Source of the DNA: Prosopocoilus inquinatus
Lineage: Eukaryota; Arthropoda; Insecta; Coleoptera; Lucanidae
NCBI GenBank assembly: GCA_036172665.1
Contig: CM069872.1
Coordinates: 22,485,001 to 22,549,000 of the forward strand
Length of the DNA stretch: 64,000 bases
Direction of reading: 5' to 3'
Each line of letters opens with the position of its first letter. The first letter of the stretch is position 1. Below are positions 46,136 through 58,276 of this stretch, one piece after another. Below the pieces are notes generated by a model. It had not been told where the DNA came from. It worked only from the letters and a program-made list of their open reading frames with translations, and did not search any database. The position numbers were made by a program, and so were the translations under genes.

Positions 46136-46377
46136 ATTCCTTTCCTAATAAAATATGCAAGATATCATTTTCAATATTGTGACGAATTTAAAGTACGTTT
46201 TTAATTTATTTAAAAATAATACTCGATGAAACTAAAACTAATTAATTAACGACTTTAACATTAAAGCGGGCCATTCACTATACGAGCCCAGACTCGACTC
46301 CCAACCGAGACCCGACTTGCGACTCATCCACGTTTGTCAACTCATTACACAGACATGACACGAACCTTGCAAAAGAG

Positions 46378-46645
46378 CTCATTCGTACACTGAACGTGGT
46401 GAGCCCTAGATACATATTATGTCTCCCGTATTCTCCAAAAAGGCAAAAGTTGCTTTGGCTGTTGGTACAATCATATTATTCGAAAAAGAAAAAAAGAAAA
46501 AACGTGTTTGGGTGAAAGAGTGGTTACAGAAGAAGGAACAATTTACTCATTTATGTTTATTGAATTGTGGATACAATTGCCTTTTTGGAGAATACGGGAG
46601 ACATAATATGTATCTAGGGCTCACCACGTTCAGTGTACGAATGAG
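46378..46645. repeat. 69-bp perfect inverted repeat (hairpin) in PIF gene
   Basis: The left arm 46378-46446 and right arm 46577-46645 are exact complements, beginning CTCATTCGTACACTGAACGT. They flank 130 bp that still encode PIF N-terminal sequence (KKRVWVKEWLQKKEQF). The right arm replaces what should be coding sequence. Confidence 0.9.
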
Positions 46646-48534
46646 TATCATGATTGGATAATCATGCGAGCCACTTGACGTTATTAATTATCTTAGAATG
46701 GACTATGACACATTTCAAGAATTATTAATTCCAATAAAACCTCTCATAGAAAGGAAAAACACTTTATTCAGAGAAGCAGTGAGTGCTGAAGAACGTTTAT
46801 TAGCAGCCTTGAGATTTCAGGCAACAGGGAGGAGTTATGAGGACTTAAAGTTTTCTTGTATAATTTCTCCTCAGTTACTTGGAAAAATCATTCCAGAAAC
46901 GTGTCGTGCTATATACAACTCCCTCCGGAAAAAATACTTACATGTAAGTACAATTATTTTTCATTTATAGGGATGCATATAAAAAACAAACTTTTGGAAA
47001 ACCTTTTATTGTTTCAACATATTTCTAACAATTAACGAATGCGAATCACTTTGTGACAGTAACCAGTTACTGATTATTTCGCTTCTGAAAACATAAGAAT
47101 TCTTCCATCACATCCCTATTTGTAGACGCCTGATTTGTAGTTGTCAAAGTGGTAAATGTTTGAGGTGTTGACACTTCTGGTTGACGTGTATATGATCTGC
47201 TGGGCTCATTACTGGTTGACTGCATGGAAGTTGGAAAATTGGTGTATGATTGTTGAAATACTTGTGCTTGCGGAACGCATGGGGTAATTGGATACGGTGC
47301 TGGTTGGTAACTCAGGGAAATAAGAGAAGAATCAGTAAGATTTCCCAATTTAGCATGAAATAATACATCCGAAATCAACTTTTGGGCTACTACCTTCTGT
47401 CTTGCTTCAATTTCCTGTAATTGTTGACCAATATTTTTACAAAAAATGCCTTGCATGGGGGACTCATTAGGAGCAAATCCCGCTTCAATTTGTCTATCCT
47501 ACTGCAATGTTAGGTCAAAAAGCGATAGTAAGATGTCGCTATTTTATATGTTCAATATTTTTACCAAATGTTATTTCTTGTGGTTCTGTAACATTCTATT
47601 GCGTTGTATCTTCTTTTTCTAAGGTTTTGAGGGAAGCATCCAAAAATTGGAGTTTCTTCTTTGTCCAGGTTGCAGAGTTCTGAGTTCGTTTGTTACGGGA
47701 ATGTTTGAACATTTGTGATGTTGAACTTTGAGATGTTTCAGGTGACAAAACTGGTGATAAATCTAAATGTTGACCAAAGTGTTGTGTGTATGAATCGGTT
47801 TCCTGCAAATTAAAATTACCCACAATTAGGTATACCTACTCATTATGATACGAGAATTATTTTTAATTTCCGTTTCCATCAAAAGAAGAGGAATGGGCAA
47901 TTTTGAAAATTTCTTAGAAGCAGTAGACGTCAAACATATAGCTATCAAACAGCCACCAGGAAGTGGTTCATACTATTATAACTACAAAGGATTTTTCAGT
48001 GTTGTGTTGTTTGCAATCGTAAATGATAATTATGAATTTATTTATGTAATTCGAAACAAATGACCCTTTGTGTTTATAGGAGACGAAGCCTTTAGTCTCA
48101 TGACAAATTTCATGACACCATACAGACAAACCAACAAAATTGGTTATGAAGAAAAGTGTTTCAATTATCGACTTTCCCGTGCAAGGCGTGTGGTAAAAAA
48201 CGCATTCTGGATCATGACAAATAGATTCAGGGTTTTGCTAACACCAATAGCTACTAAAGTGGATACAGTTTACGACATCGTTATTATGCTGTGTTTTACA
48301 CAACTTTTTACGCCGCAAAAGTACTACTTACATTCAACCTAATAATATTGACACGGAAGACTTTACATCTGGAACTATATTGTTAGTGAAACGCACACCA
48401 ATGGAGAACTAATCTCGTTGAATGTGTCCAGACAAGAATTTCCGATTACTGACGCAAAGGAGGCACGAAACGGATACAAAGAATATTATAATAATGCAGG
48501 TGCAGTTGACTTTCAACACATATTTGTACATTAA
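46419..48534 (+). pseudogene. PIF/Harbinger DDE transposase, broken
   Basis: Exon pieces: 46419-46661 (N-terminal, EKKKKRVWVKEWLQKKEQF); 46698-46943 (YDTFQELLIPIKP, REAVSAEERLLAALRF, IPETCRAIY; donor GTAAGT at 46944); 47845-48060 (ENFLEAVDVKHIAIKQPPGS with the first Asp, YNYKGFFSVVLFAIV); 48070-48342 (GDEAFSL with the second Asp, NYRLSRARRVVKNAFW); and a tail in another frame to 48534 (NGYKEYYNNAGAVDFQ). The catalytic Glu expected in RRVVENAF is Lys, and a DG is changed to DV, so the enzyme is dead. Frame changes lie at about 46580, 48060 and 48330. The long gap 46944-47845 acts as an intron and contains minus-strand exons of the MADF gene. Confidence 0.78.
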
Positions 48535-49038
48535 GTTTAGGGCCTTGTAAAGTTGAAATTTAAGATTACATATATGGTAATGAATAAAATGTGCGAATTA
48601 TAATAAATATTGTCATTTGAGATATAACTAAAATAAATAAATACTTACTGAAGCCTGTGATTGATCATCTAAGTTATTTTCTTCTAAAGAAGATACTGCT
48701 GAACGAGATTCTTCTTGATCCATGAGAAAAGACAATAAAACGAAGTACCACAAAGTAGTTTCTGATACATCCTCTGTTCTTATCACACTACTTTTTGAAT
48801 TGTTAATTCACCTTCTTTAGCGCCGAAAAGATGCCCGTAAGGATGGTATTTTTTTAATAACAAATTCCTTGTTCGCATTTGGAAACAGTTCTTTGCATTT
48901 GTCAATTAAATTCTCATAAGCAGCTTTTTTTTTCTGCTAGTTACGGTAATCCTTACTTTTGATGTCCCATAGGCATGGATTCTCTTGATATAGGAGAATA
49001 AATTCCTCCCAAAAAGATTTGTTGTCTTCAAAAGACAT
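47067..49038 (-). pseudogene. PIF accessory MADF protein, interleaved with transposase
   Basis: ATG 49038 starts MSFEDNKSFWEEFILLYQEN and PCLWDIKSKDYRN, a MADF DNA-binding domain. A stop right after, then same-family sequence (AAYENLIDKCKELFPNANK) in another frame. The exon ends at donor GTAAGT (48648-48643). The acceptor TTTGCAG ends at 47803, and the next exon (47802-47596) is Ser/Thr-rich. It is then interrupted by a 112-bp repeat insertion (47441-47552), and the C-terminal exon runs to 47067 (IGQQLQEIEARQKVVAQKLI). Such proteins bind the element and help the transposase enter the nucleus and find its ends (known from Harbinger systems). The 846-bp intron holds the transposase exons 47845-48534. 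Confidence 0.68.
47441..47552. repeat. Dispersed 312-bp-family insertion (112 bp) with 12-bp TSD
   Basis: Flanked by CAATATTTTTAC at 47429-47440 and 47553-47564. The sequence runs from TGCCTTGCATGGGGGACTCA to GTCGCTATTTTATATGTT, the same end as in the array at 37447. It splits the MADF protein gene. Confidence 0.85.
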
Positions 49039-49329
49039 TTGAAATTCACTTTCACTTCCTGATACCGAGCACACCGACGTTGAACTGTACAGCTGTTGTC
49101 TGAAGTCGTCGGACAAGTCTTGACAGTTCGCACACATTACAAAAATAGCACGGATTGGTGGCGGACGGGTCGTAGGTTCGGTTGTCAAACTAGCGAACTC
49201 ACAACCCGACCCTGACAGATCTACGACTTGTCGCCAATTACCATTCATTAGCGGATCGGTTGGCGGACAAGTCAGGACGGACCAATCTGTCAGACCAATC
49301 CGATAATGAATGGGACACTGAACACTTTT

Positions 49330-50071
49330 ATTTAAACTAAATTATTAAATCGTCACAATATCATCTGCATTTGCACCATCAAGAATATCTGCTTCCAATT
49401 CTTCTTCAAATATTTAAAATAGTACACAGGTAATTTTTGTTGTAAGTGAAATTTTTACAGTTTTAAATCCTTCAAATATTTTGGGACGCCTGTATATTAA
49501 AATTTAGCGAAGTCGAATCTTTATTTTATCGAACCGGAACAGGGTGTGCCGTTGCGCTCTTGCCGAGCGAAGTTGGTTTTTTTGTCGCCTCGGGTTGGGA
49601 AAGCAGTCAATTAAACTCATAATTGTCCGGATCTTCAATCGTTCAGTTTTTTCTTTATAGGTTTGGTTATTTGGCCAAAATTAAATTTTTCTATTCTTAG
49701 AAAGACCAAATTTATGTTCCTAGGAAAAGTAAACCGTCTGTAGCTTTATATTTAATAACTACCATATTGTTTCTATGCCCATTTGTGCGTATTATTAGTA
49801 TATTAAGTTTACATTTTCGAACATTTCAGTTATCCGTCTAAGTCTACGAGTGAGCAACACTTGTTTAAGTCTATTGTTCGAGTGTTTGACGATAGTGCCA
49901 TGTGTAGTATTTTTTGTTACAATCCTTGAGGTATGTATTTATATCATTTGGAACAATTTTTAATTCTAACTCTAACATTTGAAATTTAACAGTACCTATA
50001 AGTGTAGTTTGTTTGCGCGGTGTTGCGCAATTTCGTAAATTTAATGTTATTTTTACGGACATGCAGCGTTT
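49330..50071. other. No recognised gene
   Basis: AT-rich with one GC-richer patch at 49530-49610. The small ORF at 49871-50062 has no domain. Confidence 0.3.
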
Positions 50072-50598
50072 TCAAACCAGGAGCTTTTTGAAATAGGGCT
50101 TGGGGCCGAAAAAGATCCGGAAGTTACTGCACTTTTCAATCATATAAGGGTACATAACGTCAGTGATGACTGGTGGCGGAACATACTTACAGTATCTGCG
50201 TTTGTGTTGTTTGAAGCCAAGTTCCGTAACATAAGATTTGCCGCAGTCGCAGACGAAGTGTCTTAAAATTGGATCGGCCTCCATTTGTCAATTTAGCAAA
50301 TGGACCTAAAAAATATAAGGAACAGAACGCCGATCTAAAACTCGCAACCACTTTGCAGAAAGGAGAGCCCCATTCCTGCCAAGATAACAGAGAATCTTCG
50401 GAACATGAAATGTCATCTTCATCTACTTTATCTGCTACGTCTGCAGTATTAATATCAACAACATTTACACCTTTAATGCAATTATTAGCCAACTGTAAAC
50501 ATCTTTCAGATGGAACTAAAATGTCATCGACATTGCCAACGTCTTCACTTAGAGCTACGACCAATACCAATTTAAAAAAGGATTTAATTCATCTATAA
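50072..50598. other. Two overlapping unrecognised ORFs, one zinc-finger-like
   Basis: Minus ORF 50284-50072 (MEADPILRHFVCDCGKSYVT.., CDCGKSY..GFKQHKRRYC) looks like a single degenerate C2HC/C2H2 finger. Plus ORF 50269-50598 (109 residues) is Ser/Thr-rich without known domain; the opposite strand is also open at 50570-50187. Which strand is coding cannot be decided. They may be remnants of a transposon DNA-binding protein. Confidence 0.3.
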
Positions 50599-50789
50599 AT
50601 TGCATTTTATGTGCTTGAGCAAATAAAATTGTCGAACATTGTTTAGTAAGTATCGTAAACACTCCCATTTATTTATAATTTTTATAACGTGGCTCACGTC
50701 CAGTCTTAGGTATGAGCCTGGTAAAGGTGCTTCTCTATTTTGCATGACTATGTGATAACAACGTTCTAGATAATAAAAGTTTTAAAAAT

Positions 50790-50955
50790 TTTGTTTAAAT
50801 CATTCTTGATTGCGGTGAAAACCTCGAGCAGCCTCTGTACAGCTGTTTCAGCCCTGTTGTCTAATTTATTCGCAATTGCAATGTTAGGTCAAAAAGTGAT
50901 CGTAGGATGTCGCTGTTTTATCTGTTCATCAATATTACATCGCAAGATTAAAGGA
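50790..50955. repeat. Dispersed 312-bp-family repeat (copy d)
   Basis: Carries ACCTCGAGCAGCCTCTGTAC, the GCAATGTTAGGTCAAAAAGT junction and GATGTCGCTGTTTTATCTGT, then TCATCAATATTACATCGCA, i.e. a shortened unit plus the inverted end motif. Confidence 0.7.
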
Positions 50956-52795
50956 TTATCACATGTACTTATCAGTGTGTTTCATTTGAAAGTTCTGACG
51001 TACTTATTGGAAAACCCTATATATTGCTTAAAGAAAATAATAATCATGTTTAAGACAAATCATAAGGTTTAAACACCGAAACCGGTCACTATAATAAATT
51101 CTAATATTAAATTATGAAGTGCTTTAATCACCTAATCTAAATATCCACCTAATTATGGACCATAATCAACACTTTATTATGTTATGTTGACGATACCATA
51201 TACTGGGTGTCTCATAACGAACGGAGGAGATTGAAAGGACAGTTTTAGGGGATCAAAATAAAGCTTTTTCTTAATTCGCTTTTGGCCTAAACCCAATAGT
51301 AAGAAAGTTACAGCAGTTCAACTTTCTTAACTTCTTCACCTATATCTTCATATAAAACAGCGATATCATACGATAGCTTTACCTAATAAGTTCCCCATGC
51401 AAGGCGGCCATGCTTCTTGTCAATGCATAATCAAAAACGATTTGTAACAAAAATTTTAAATCTTCATAATTAATAAAACTTATTTCACAAACTGCAACTT
51501 TATTGTTAAATGAACTCTACATTTATCAAAACCACCATTGACAAAATGTTTACGTCGACCTATTTTGTAGTTTTGTTTTTAAGAGGAATCCCACCGAATA
51601 ATGCCATATACGAAAACCATTAAAACGCGCGAAGTCGTAGAGGCTTTAGTTCTTAATCAATTTATTTCATTTTTTTACACCACATATTTAAGGACTAGAA
51701 CTACAAAATGACCAATGGAAATTTCGCTACGATTAGTTGTTAATTAGAAAAAAAATAATTAACATTTAAAAATCGCAGTTGAATTTTACAGTAAAATTAA
51801 ATATACTTCCTACTATATAGTTCATATTTTCGAAAACGCGTTGGTCACTTTGTAGATTGAAGTTTTGTTAACAAAACCGCGAAAACAGCTTTAAAAAATA
51901 TGTATATGTAATGTAGTTATGAATTCGCGCGTTTTGCATGTTTTTCATGAATTATTTTCATGAGGCGTGGACGGATTTCTCCCACTATCAATTGTGGGGG
52001 AGGTAACGAAAGAGGAAGCAAACATATCTTCTCTTTCTGTTCCTCTAAAAATTGTTTAAGAGAATATTGCGGCTGGAAACAAAAATTAGCTTGTGACAGG
52101 CTGGTGGCAGGTCGGATCCGAGCCGGGAGTGACCGAATATTGTCGATGTTTGAAAAATACTTCGAAAGCATTTTGAATCATTTATTTACGTGAATTGTAA
52201 TTTTAACATAGATATAGGCAAAAGAAACGAAAAATTGAAATTATGAAGTATGAATGTTAGAAATGTTTGCAACAATGACAATAACGAGAATATAATAATA
52301 GAAGAAAATATTTTTAAATTAATTACAAAATATTTAAATGTTTGTCAATAAATTTCGAACTCCGTTACTAAATCTTTTCTAAGCGGAGTTTTATTAATGT
52401 GTTAATAAAATTTAATTATGTAAAATTTTTGTTATGTCTTCATGTAAATAAGCTGTAACACTAATTATGTTTCTACAAAAATTACTAATTAAAACTTAGA
52501 ATAAAATATTAAATTAAAAATATGCGTTGTTAATGAGGACAATAAATAATACTAGCAATTGAATATATTTTCGGAAAAAAAATTCAAGTTCAATATTGTT
52601 AGTATTTTGACGTTACTTCTATAAAGATATTTTTTGCGTTGAAATCGAGATTCCAAAATTAACAATAATTAGAGTCAATAGAATAGTCAAGTGCTAATTA
52701 ATATAGTTCTTCTAGAAGAAATCCGAGACATGTGGTTCTAACCGGAAACCAAGAATTCAACCGTAGTTCTTTATAATAAAGAAGTTGATCGCATG
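50956..52795. other. AT-rich stretch, no recognised gene; one repeat fragment
   Basis: At 51385-51465 there is a further fragment of the 312-bp family (CCCCATGCAAGGCGGCCATG, AACGATTTGTAACAAAAATT). A minus/plus ORF pair at 51917-52193 has no known domain. The remainder has no visible feature. Confidence 0.4.
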
Positions 52796-53348
52796 TACAG
52801 GGTGATTACGCGAGAATTCCTACCCCCCTTAACTCCTTTATTTTTGATTTCAAGAAAAAATTTTTAATACAAAACTTGTAGGAACTAATTCAAAGTTTCT
52901 CCGTGTGCTCACAGAAAAACAATTTGTGGTCGGATAAACGAGATATGAACTTTTTTTTTAATGGAACACCCTATATATTATTAAGATTTTCGATTTTAAA
53001 TTAAGTTCTACTGTTACTACGTATATAATAAAACTAATAATGGAGAAGGTGTCTATAAAATAATTCCTATTTAATTTATTTTATGTTTGAATTTTAGATG
53101 TAGAAAACTCCCATTTATACTAAGAGATATGATTCAAAATATCTTAAAAACTTTTACATTCTGCGTAAAAAAATTGAGAACGCTTTAAATATGTTTTACG
53201 TTAAATTTTCATTTATTTTTTAAAGTTCAATTTTTCCGAATTATTTGTTGTTTCTAGCTTAAACGTTAATTTTTAGAAAATATCTAAATCGATTTAATAT
53301 GTTAATGGTAAAATTTTATTCAATGTTATTTTATTTAAAATCAAAACT

Positions 53349-53544
53349 TGTAGCGTGGGTTTCTTATTTTATTTCCAAGAAAAATTAAATTCGAAGTTTA
53401 TAAGAAAAGTTGGATGTGTTTCACTATTTTAATTATAATATTAATTGAATTTGAAAACGATATTAATTAATGACAAAAAAAAAACAATATGTATGAAACT
53501 GAACTTCGTGAAGGGTGCGTCCGTTTATCTCAACCACACCGGCA
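53349..53544 (-). repeat. Gypsy 3' LTR
   Basis: Direct-repeat partner of 58277-58471. On the minus strand it begins TGCCGGTGTGGTTGAG and ends GCTACA. It adjoins the purine-rich tract. Confidence 0.85.
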
Positions 53545-53641
53545 ACTCTGTCTCCTTTTGCGAAACAAATATCCTTCCACCACGCACACCCCCGACCCAA
53601 GTTCTCTTTCCCTCCGTAAGAAGGCGACACTTCCCGGGGGG

Positions 53642-54824
53642 CTATACACTCCCCCTCTGGCTTCGAAGGCGTCTCGGCGAGGAAACCAGTCGGTCCGTCT
53701 TCGGAGGTCGTCCACGTTTTCTGCGCGGCAGCACGGCTTCCACCGGGGCTGCTTCTTCCCTGGAGTGGAAAGGTCGCAGGTCACTGACGTGGAATTTTCC
53801 CAACAGTTCACCGTCCGCATTCACAATTTCGTACGTGGTTGGACTGCATCGTCGGTGAATCCGATAGGGACCGTCGCGTCTCGGTGCAAACTTAGCAGAA
53901 AACCCCTTCTTAGCGTTACTCAGCGGGTGACAAGTTACCAAAACCTGGTCACCAGTCCGGAGTGGAGCACCAATGCTACGTTTTTCATCCGCTTGGTCTT
54001 TCCGGAGATCTTGGCGTCTTTCCCAAGTTTATTTAGCCTCCCGTAGCACTCGCGAAAAGTCACGTAGATAGGGGGTGATTTCGAGGACGAAATTGTCACG
54101 GTCTATTATCGCTCTCAGGTCTCGTGTCACATCATCTAGGGTGCGAAGTTGACGGCCAAACGTTAAGTAAGCTGGAGTGTGACCCGTCGACTCACACAGG
54201 GCCGTATTGATGGAAAACCGCACCGCGGCGATATGCTCGTCCCACGTGTTATGACGCTGCTGTACGAGAATGGCTAATTTCACTGTTCTTTCTTTCAACC
54301 GGGTTACTCTCTGGATGGTAGAGGGGTATTAAGGTGTGCCGGATGTTAAGACAGAAGGCCACTTGTTGCGTTACTGAACTAACGAATTGCGTACCGTTAT
54401 CCGAAATTATACGACGCGGGGTACCGTAACGCAAGCAAATGTCTTCAATAATGACTTTAGCACACTGTTCACTCGTTGCCTGCTTCAGGGGAAAGAATTC
54501 CACCCACTTGGAGGCGGTGTCTTCAACACATAATACCCAACGGTTTCCCTCTGGAGTCTCAGGTAAGGGTCCAAAAAGATCTACAGCAATTACTTCAAAC
54601 CTTTTCGCAGCAACGGGGGTTTGTAGTAGTCCGGCTGGCTTCATGTTGTCAGCCTTGTATTTCTGACATTCCACGCAGTCTCGGATATAATCGGCGACGT
54701 ATTTTCTCATGCTCGTGAAATAAAATCTAGAGGCTATCCGTTGCACCGTTCGGTCGATTCCATAGTGACCGGCAAAATCGAGGCACGCTCTTGTGTCGGC
54801 ACTACTCGTCGAGCTTCGTCGCAT
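53642..54824 (-). pseudogene. Gypsy integrase, frameshifted
   Basis: Three minus pieces: 54824-54249, 54298-54029, 53941-53642. The zinc part begins upstream (GHYGIDRTVQRIASRFY, then CVECQKYK). The core has IAVDLFGPLPE (first Asp), IISDNGTQF (second Asp) and LIPLYHPESNPVERKN (Glu). Frameshifts at about 54270 and 53990 separate the C-terminal end, which carries KFAPRRDGPYRIHRR and a basic tail (RRKRGRPPKTDR). It directs insertion of the cDNA; this copy cannot do so as it stands. Confidence 0.85.
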
Positions 54825-56232
54825 CCGTCATCTTGATCATAGCGGTACAAGACTCCCTGTGCCATGATATATCCCCGCTCTGCCCACCGGGTTCCGGACA
54901 TATCGTCACCTTCAAAAACATCAATGATCTTTTTTACCTCTGCGTCCTGAAGTTGAGCCTCACGAACTTCCTGGGCTGTCCGAACTGGTAGATCCATATG
55001 GACAGGTTGAAGTTCCACAACTGCGTCTGAATTTTTCGTAGGTAGCCCAGATAAGGCATCGGCCAGCATATTTGCTTTTCCCGGTGTGTACGATAGATTT
55101 AAATGGTACCCTTGTAATTGGAGAGCCCACCGTGCTAAGCGTCCGGTCGGTGATTTTATGGAGAACAACCATTTCAGAGGCTGGTGGTCCGTCATAACAA
55201 GGATATCGCTTCCCTCCACGTAACTTCGAAATTTCTCCATAGCCCAGACGACGGCAAGAGCTTCTCGCTCGGTGGTAGAATAATTTCTTTCCGCGGGTAA
55301 TAGTAATCTGCTAGCAAATTCTATCGGACGTTCCTTAGCACCCTCCCCCTGCAATAAAATAGCTCCCAGCGCATACGCACTCGCGTCGGTCCGTAGGAGG
55401 TAAGGCTTAGAGGGATCTGCTTGTTGCAAGATAGGGGCTTGGGTTAATAGCGTCTTTAGATGGTCAAAGGCGTTCTGTTCCTCTTCTTCCCAACGCCACA
55501 CGGCTTTCTTTTTAGTAAGCGCGGAAAGTGGTCTTGCCACAGCGGCAAAATTCGGGATATAACGCCTATACCACGAACACACTTGGTAAAAGCTTAGTAC
55601 ACCTTTAACGTTCTTTGGCGGCGCGATATTTATGATAGCGTCTACCTTGCTTCTATCGACGTGAACACTGTCTGACGAAATTACATGTCCTAAATACTTA
55701 ACTGTGCTACCGGCGAAAACGCACTTCTCGCGACGCGCGCACAATTTAAAAATGTCCAATCTGTCAAATACCGCACGTAAGTCTTCTAAGTGTTCATCGA
55801 AGGTGCTCGAAAGTCATCTAAATAGGTGGATACCGCACGATCCTTTAATCCCGCATGAAACCTATCCATTAACCGTTGAAATGTTATTGGTGCATTAGTT
55901 AGGCCAAACGGCATTCGCATGAAACGGTAGGTTCCTAGAGGACAGATGAAACAGGTTTTGTCACGATCTTCTTCGCGGACTCGCACCTGCCAGTAACCTG
56001 ACTGTAGATCCATGGTGGTGATGAAATTGGTAGCTTTATTTGCATGCGGAAGATCATCCAGCCGAGGCATTGGATAACTGTCTCTCGTAGTGATAGTATT
56101 CAGACGTCTGAAATCCACACAAATACGAATGGTCCCATTTTTCTTAGGAACCATCATGAGCGGCGCCGACCAAGGGGATTCACACTCTTCAATTATTCCA
56201 TCAGAGAGCATCGAATCTAACTCCTTCCGCAA
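54734..56232 (-). pseudogene. Gypsy reverse transcriptase and RNase H, frameshifted
   Basis: RT at 56232-55786: PWSAPLMMVPKKNGTIRICV, TMDLQSGYWQV, MPFGLTNAPITFQRLM and the catalytic STYLDDF box. A frameshift near 55805 moves to 55759-54734, which holds the RT thumb (LGHVISSDSV), RNase H (LRTDASAYALGAILLQ, EREALAVVWAMEKFR, MTDHQPLKWLF, NMLADALSG) and the start of the integrase zinc region. A second frameshift at about 56215 separates RT from protease. Confidence 0.88.
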
Positions 56233-57927
56233 TAGCTCTTTTTTTTGCGGGGCTCATACGGTATGGTGGCACGGCAATTGGTGCGTGATCTCCGGTATCA
56301 ATTTTATGTTCTGCGTATGGAGTAGGTTCTTGGTTCTTTTGGAAGATGTGCGAGTGGGCTTCCAACAACTCGTTTAGCTGCTGGCGTTGCTCTGTCGTGA
56401 GACTTTGCCCTTCATCCGTACGAAGGTGCACTTCGACCGTCTTGGTCTCTTGTAGAGCCACCGTCACGTCAGCCGTTACAGGTGTGTCATCCACGAATGG
56501 ATACTTTATCTCCGGTCGATCCGCAAAACTCCAGGTATTGTCGCTGTAATTCGCAACTATACCAGCTCGACGGAGACCGTCCATACGAAAGAGGGTCCTA
56601 TTATTTTCAAGGTGCGGTAACATTATTAGAGTAACCGATATGTACCTATCTTGAATGACAACTATGACATCTGCCGTTAGGACGTTCTGTTTTTGGGTCA
56701 CTCCGTCCGCATACGCAATCGTCATCGTTGTAGCTTCGAATGGGTGATTTCTCATTTTTAAGAATTCGTACACGCGCCGGCCACCGATACTTGCATGCGC
56801 CCCTGAATCAGCGAATGCAATTCCGTTGCATCTGAATAGGCGAAATGGTAACAATGATTTCGTACCGGGCGTGTCTGAATATGTTTTGAGGATGTCCGCA
56901 TAGGTTAATACAATCTGGGAGTCATCGCTTGTATGGCGCTGAGTCAGGGTCGGGTTACAAGTTGGACATTTCGCTCGAATTCTACCAGGGGTTCCACAAC
57001 CGTAACATTTTAGTTGTGAACCAGCTGATGCGGAGGGTGCATCAGAATTAATTTGTTTCGCCGTTTTTCGCAGTTTAGTCTGGCACTCCTCCGTGGTGTG
57101 ACCAAAATTACGGCAAAATGTGCACCGCGGTCGAACTTTATTTTGGGTTTCCAACGGCTTTTGTTTGGCTACTTTTTGCTTTGAACCATGCGCTTCGTTT
57201 AACTGCTGTTCCGTTTCGCGAGCAAGTTGCAATAAGTCGTCAAACGTTTTTGCTTCTTCTCGTTTTACCCACTTTCGAATTTTCCTATTCAGCAGGCCGT
57301 AAATCATATCCAACTGAATATCGGTAGAGGGTGGATTTTTTAAACGCGCTAATAACGCTCTCGCTTTACTAACGAAAATGTCTGTCGTCGTATTTTCGTC
57401 TTGTTCTGCCGCGAAAAGTTCCCGATAGATTTGATGCGCGGGTTTTTCCGGACCAAACGAGTTTTTCAGCGCACTAGTTGCGGCTTGCCAGTCCGAAACG
57501 CTAGATTTAACACCAAACGACCAGGTGGCGGCATTCCCCGTCAACAACATCGACAGTCCCCGGATAGCGTTCTAGTCCGTAATACCGACACAATCCTTAT
57601 AAGTGTTAATCGCATCGATGAATGCTTCTACTTTTCATCATTTGCCCCGGAATAACGCGACGAGCACTTTGTAAAATTTCCCTGCGATCCTGTGATTGTT
57701 GAAACCGGTGTAGCGCTGCGATCTTCCAACTCTTTACGGATACTCGTTTGCATATCCTGCAATTGTTGCATTACTTGCGCCTGTACGCCTGCTAACAATT
57801 GTTGGAGTTGTTGCGTGGTCATTTGTACGACTGCGGGCGCGGGATCCATAATTTCTGATTCCCGATTTGAATTACCCGAAAGTACCTGCTGCTTTTTCCT
57901 TTCGCTCCGGCGAAGGTTCACCGACAT
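56201..57927 (-). pseudogene. Gypsy gag and protease, nearly open
   Basis: Start ATG 57927 (MSVNLRRSER), Gln-rich helical region to 57628, a stop or frame change at about 57560-57630, then 449 codons (57550-56201). This holds a capsid-like region (YRELFAAEQDENTTTDIFVS), two zinc knuckles (CTFCRNFGHTTEEC; CYGCGTPGRIRAKC, in which the His is replaced by Arg), and the protease (GIAFADSGAHASIGG, active-site Asp-Ser-Gly). The end reads into the pre-RT linker before the frameshift. Confidence 0.82.
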
Positions 57928-58276
57928 TCACGCAATTTGCGTTTTTCGCGTCGCGCACCGTAGTAACTGATTGAATTGCCTTACCTTGCAACAGATGTGT
58001 ATCAACTTACGAATAGGCGGATTTTCTCTGGAATTTTGGGCAACGGCAGCGGCGCGCGGCGTGGTCGCAATGTAGCTGCCTTCCGTTGGGGTGGCGTGGT
58101 AACGCATCCTGACTTCAAGATGTCGGGCTCGCACGTGGTGTCCTACAACGGTTGATTTCCCATATAATTCACGGTCATCCGATATTTTTCTGTGGCTGAT
58201 GCTGTCGGAAACACTTTCACTTGTTTCTTATAAACACTACGAACTGTATTTTTAGGCCACGAGGTTGGGCGCCATT

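Larger units (their letters stand above)
46266..49320. mobile_element. PIF/Harbinger element with two genes (about 3.05 kb)
   Basis: Candidate TIRs: GGGCCATTCACTATACG at 46268 and, on the minus strand near 49316, GTCCCATTCATTATCGG. Inside are a plus-strand DDE transposase (46419-48534) and a minus-strand MADF accessory protein (49038-47067), the two-gene set typical of PIF. The exact end bases and the 3-bp target duplication are not secure. It also carries a 69-bp perfect inverted duplication and a dispersed-repeat insertion. Confidence 0.7.

Noticed and set aside
53489..54046. 185-codon plus-strand ORF in the gypsy
   Set aside because: Antisense to the integrase C-terminus; no domain.
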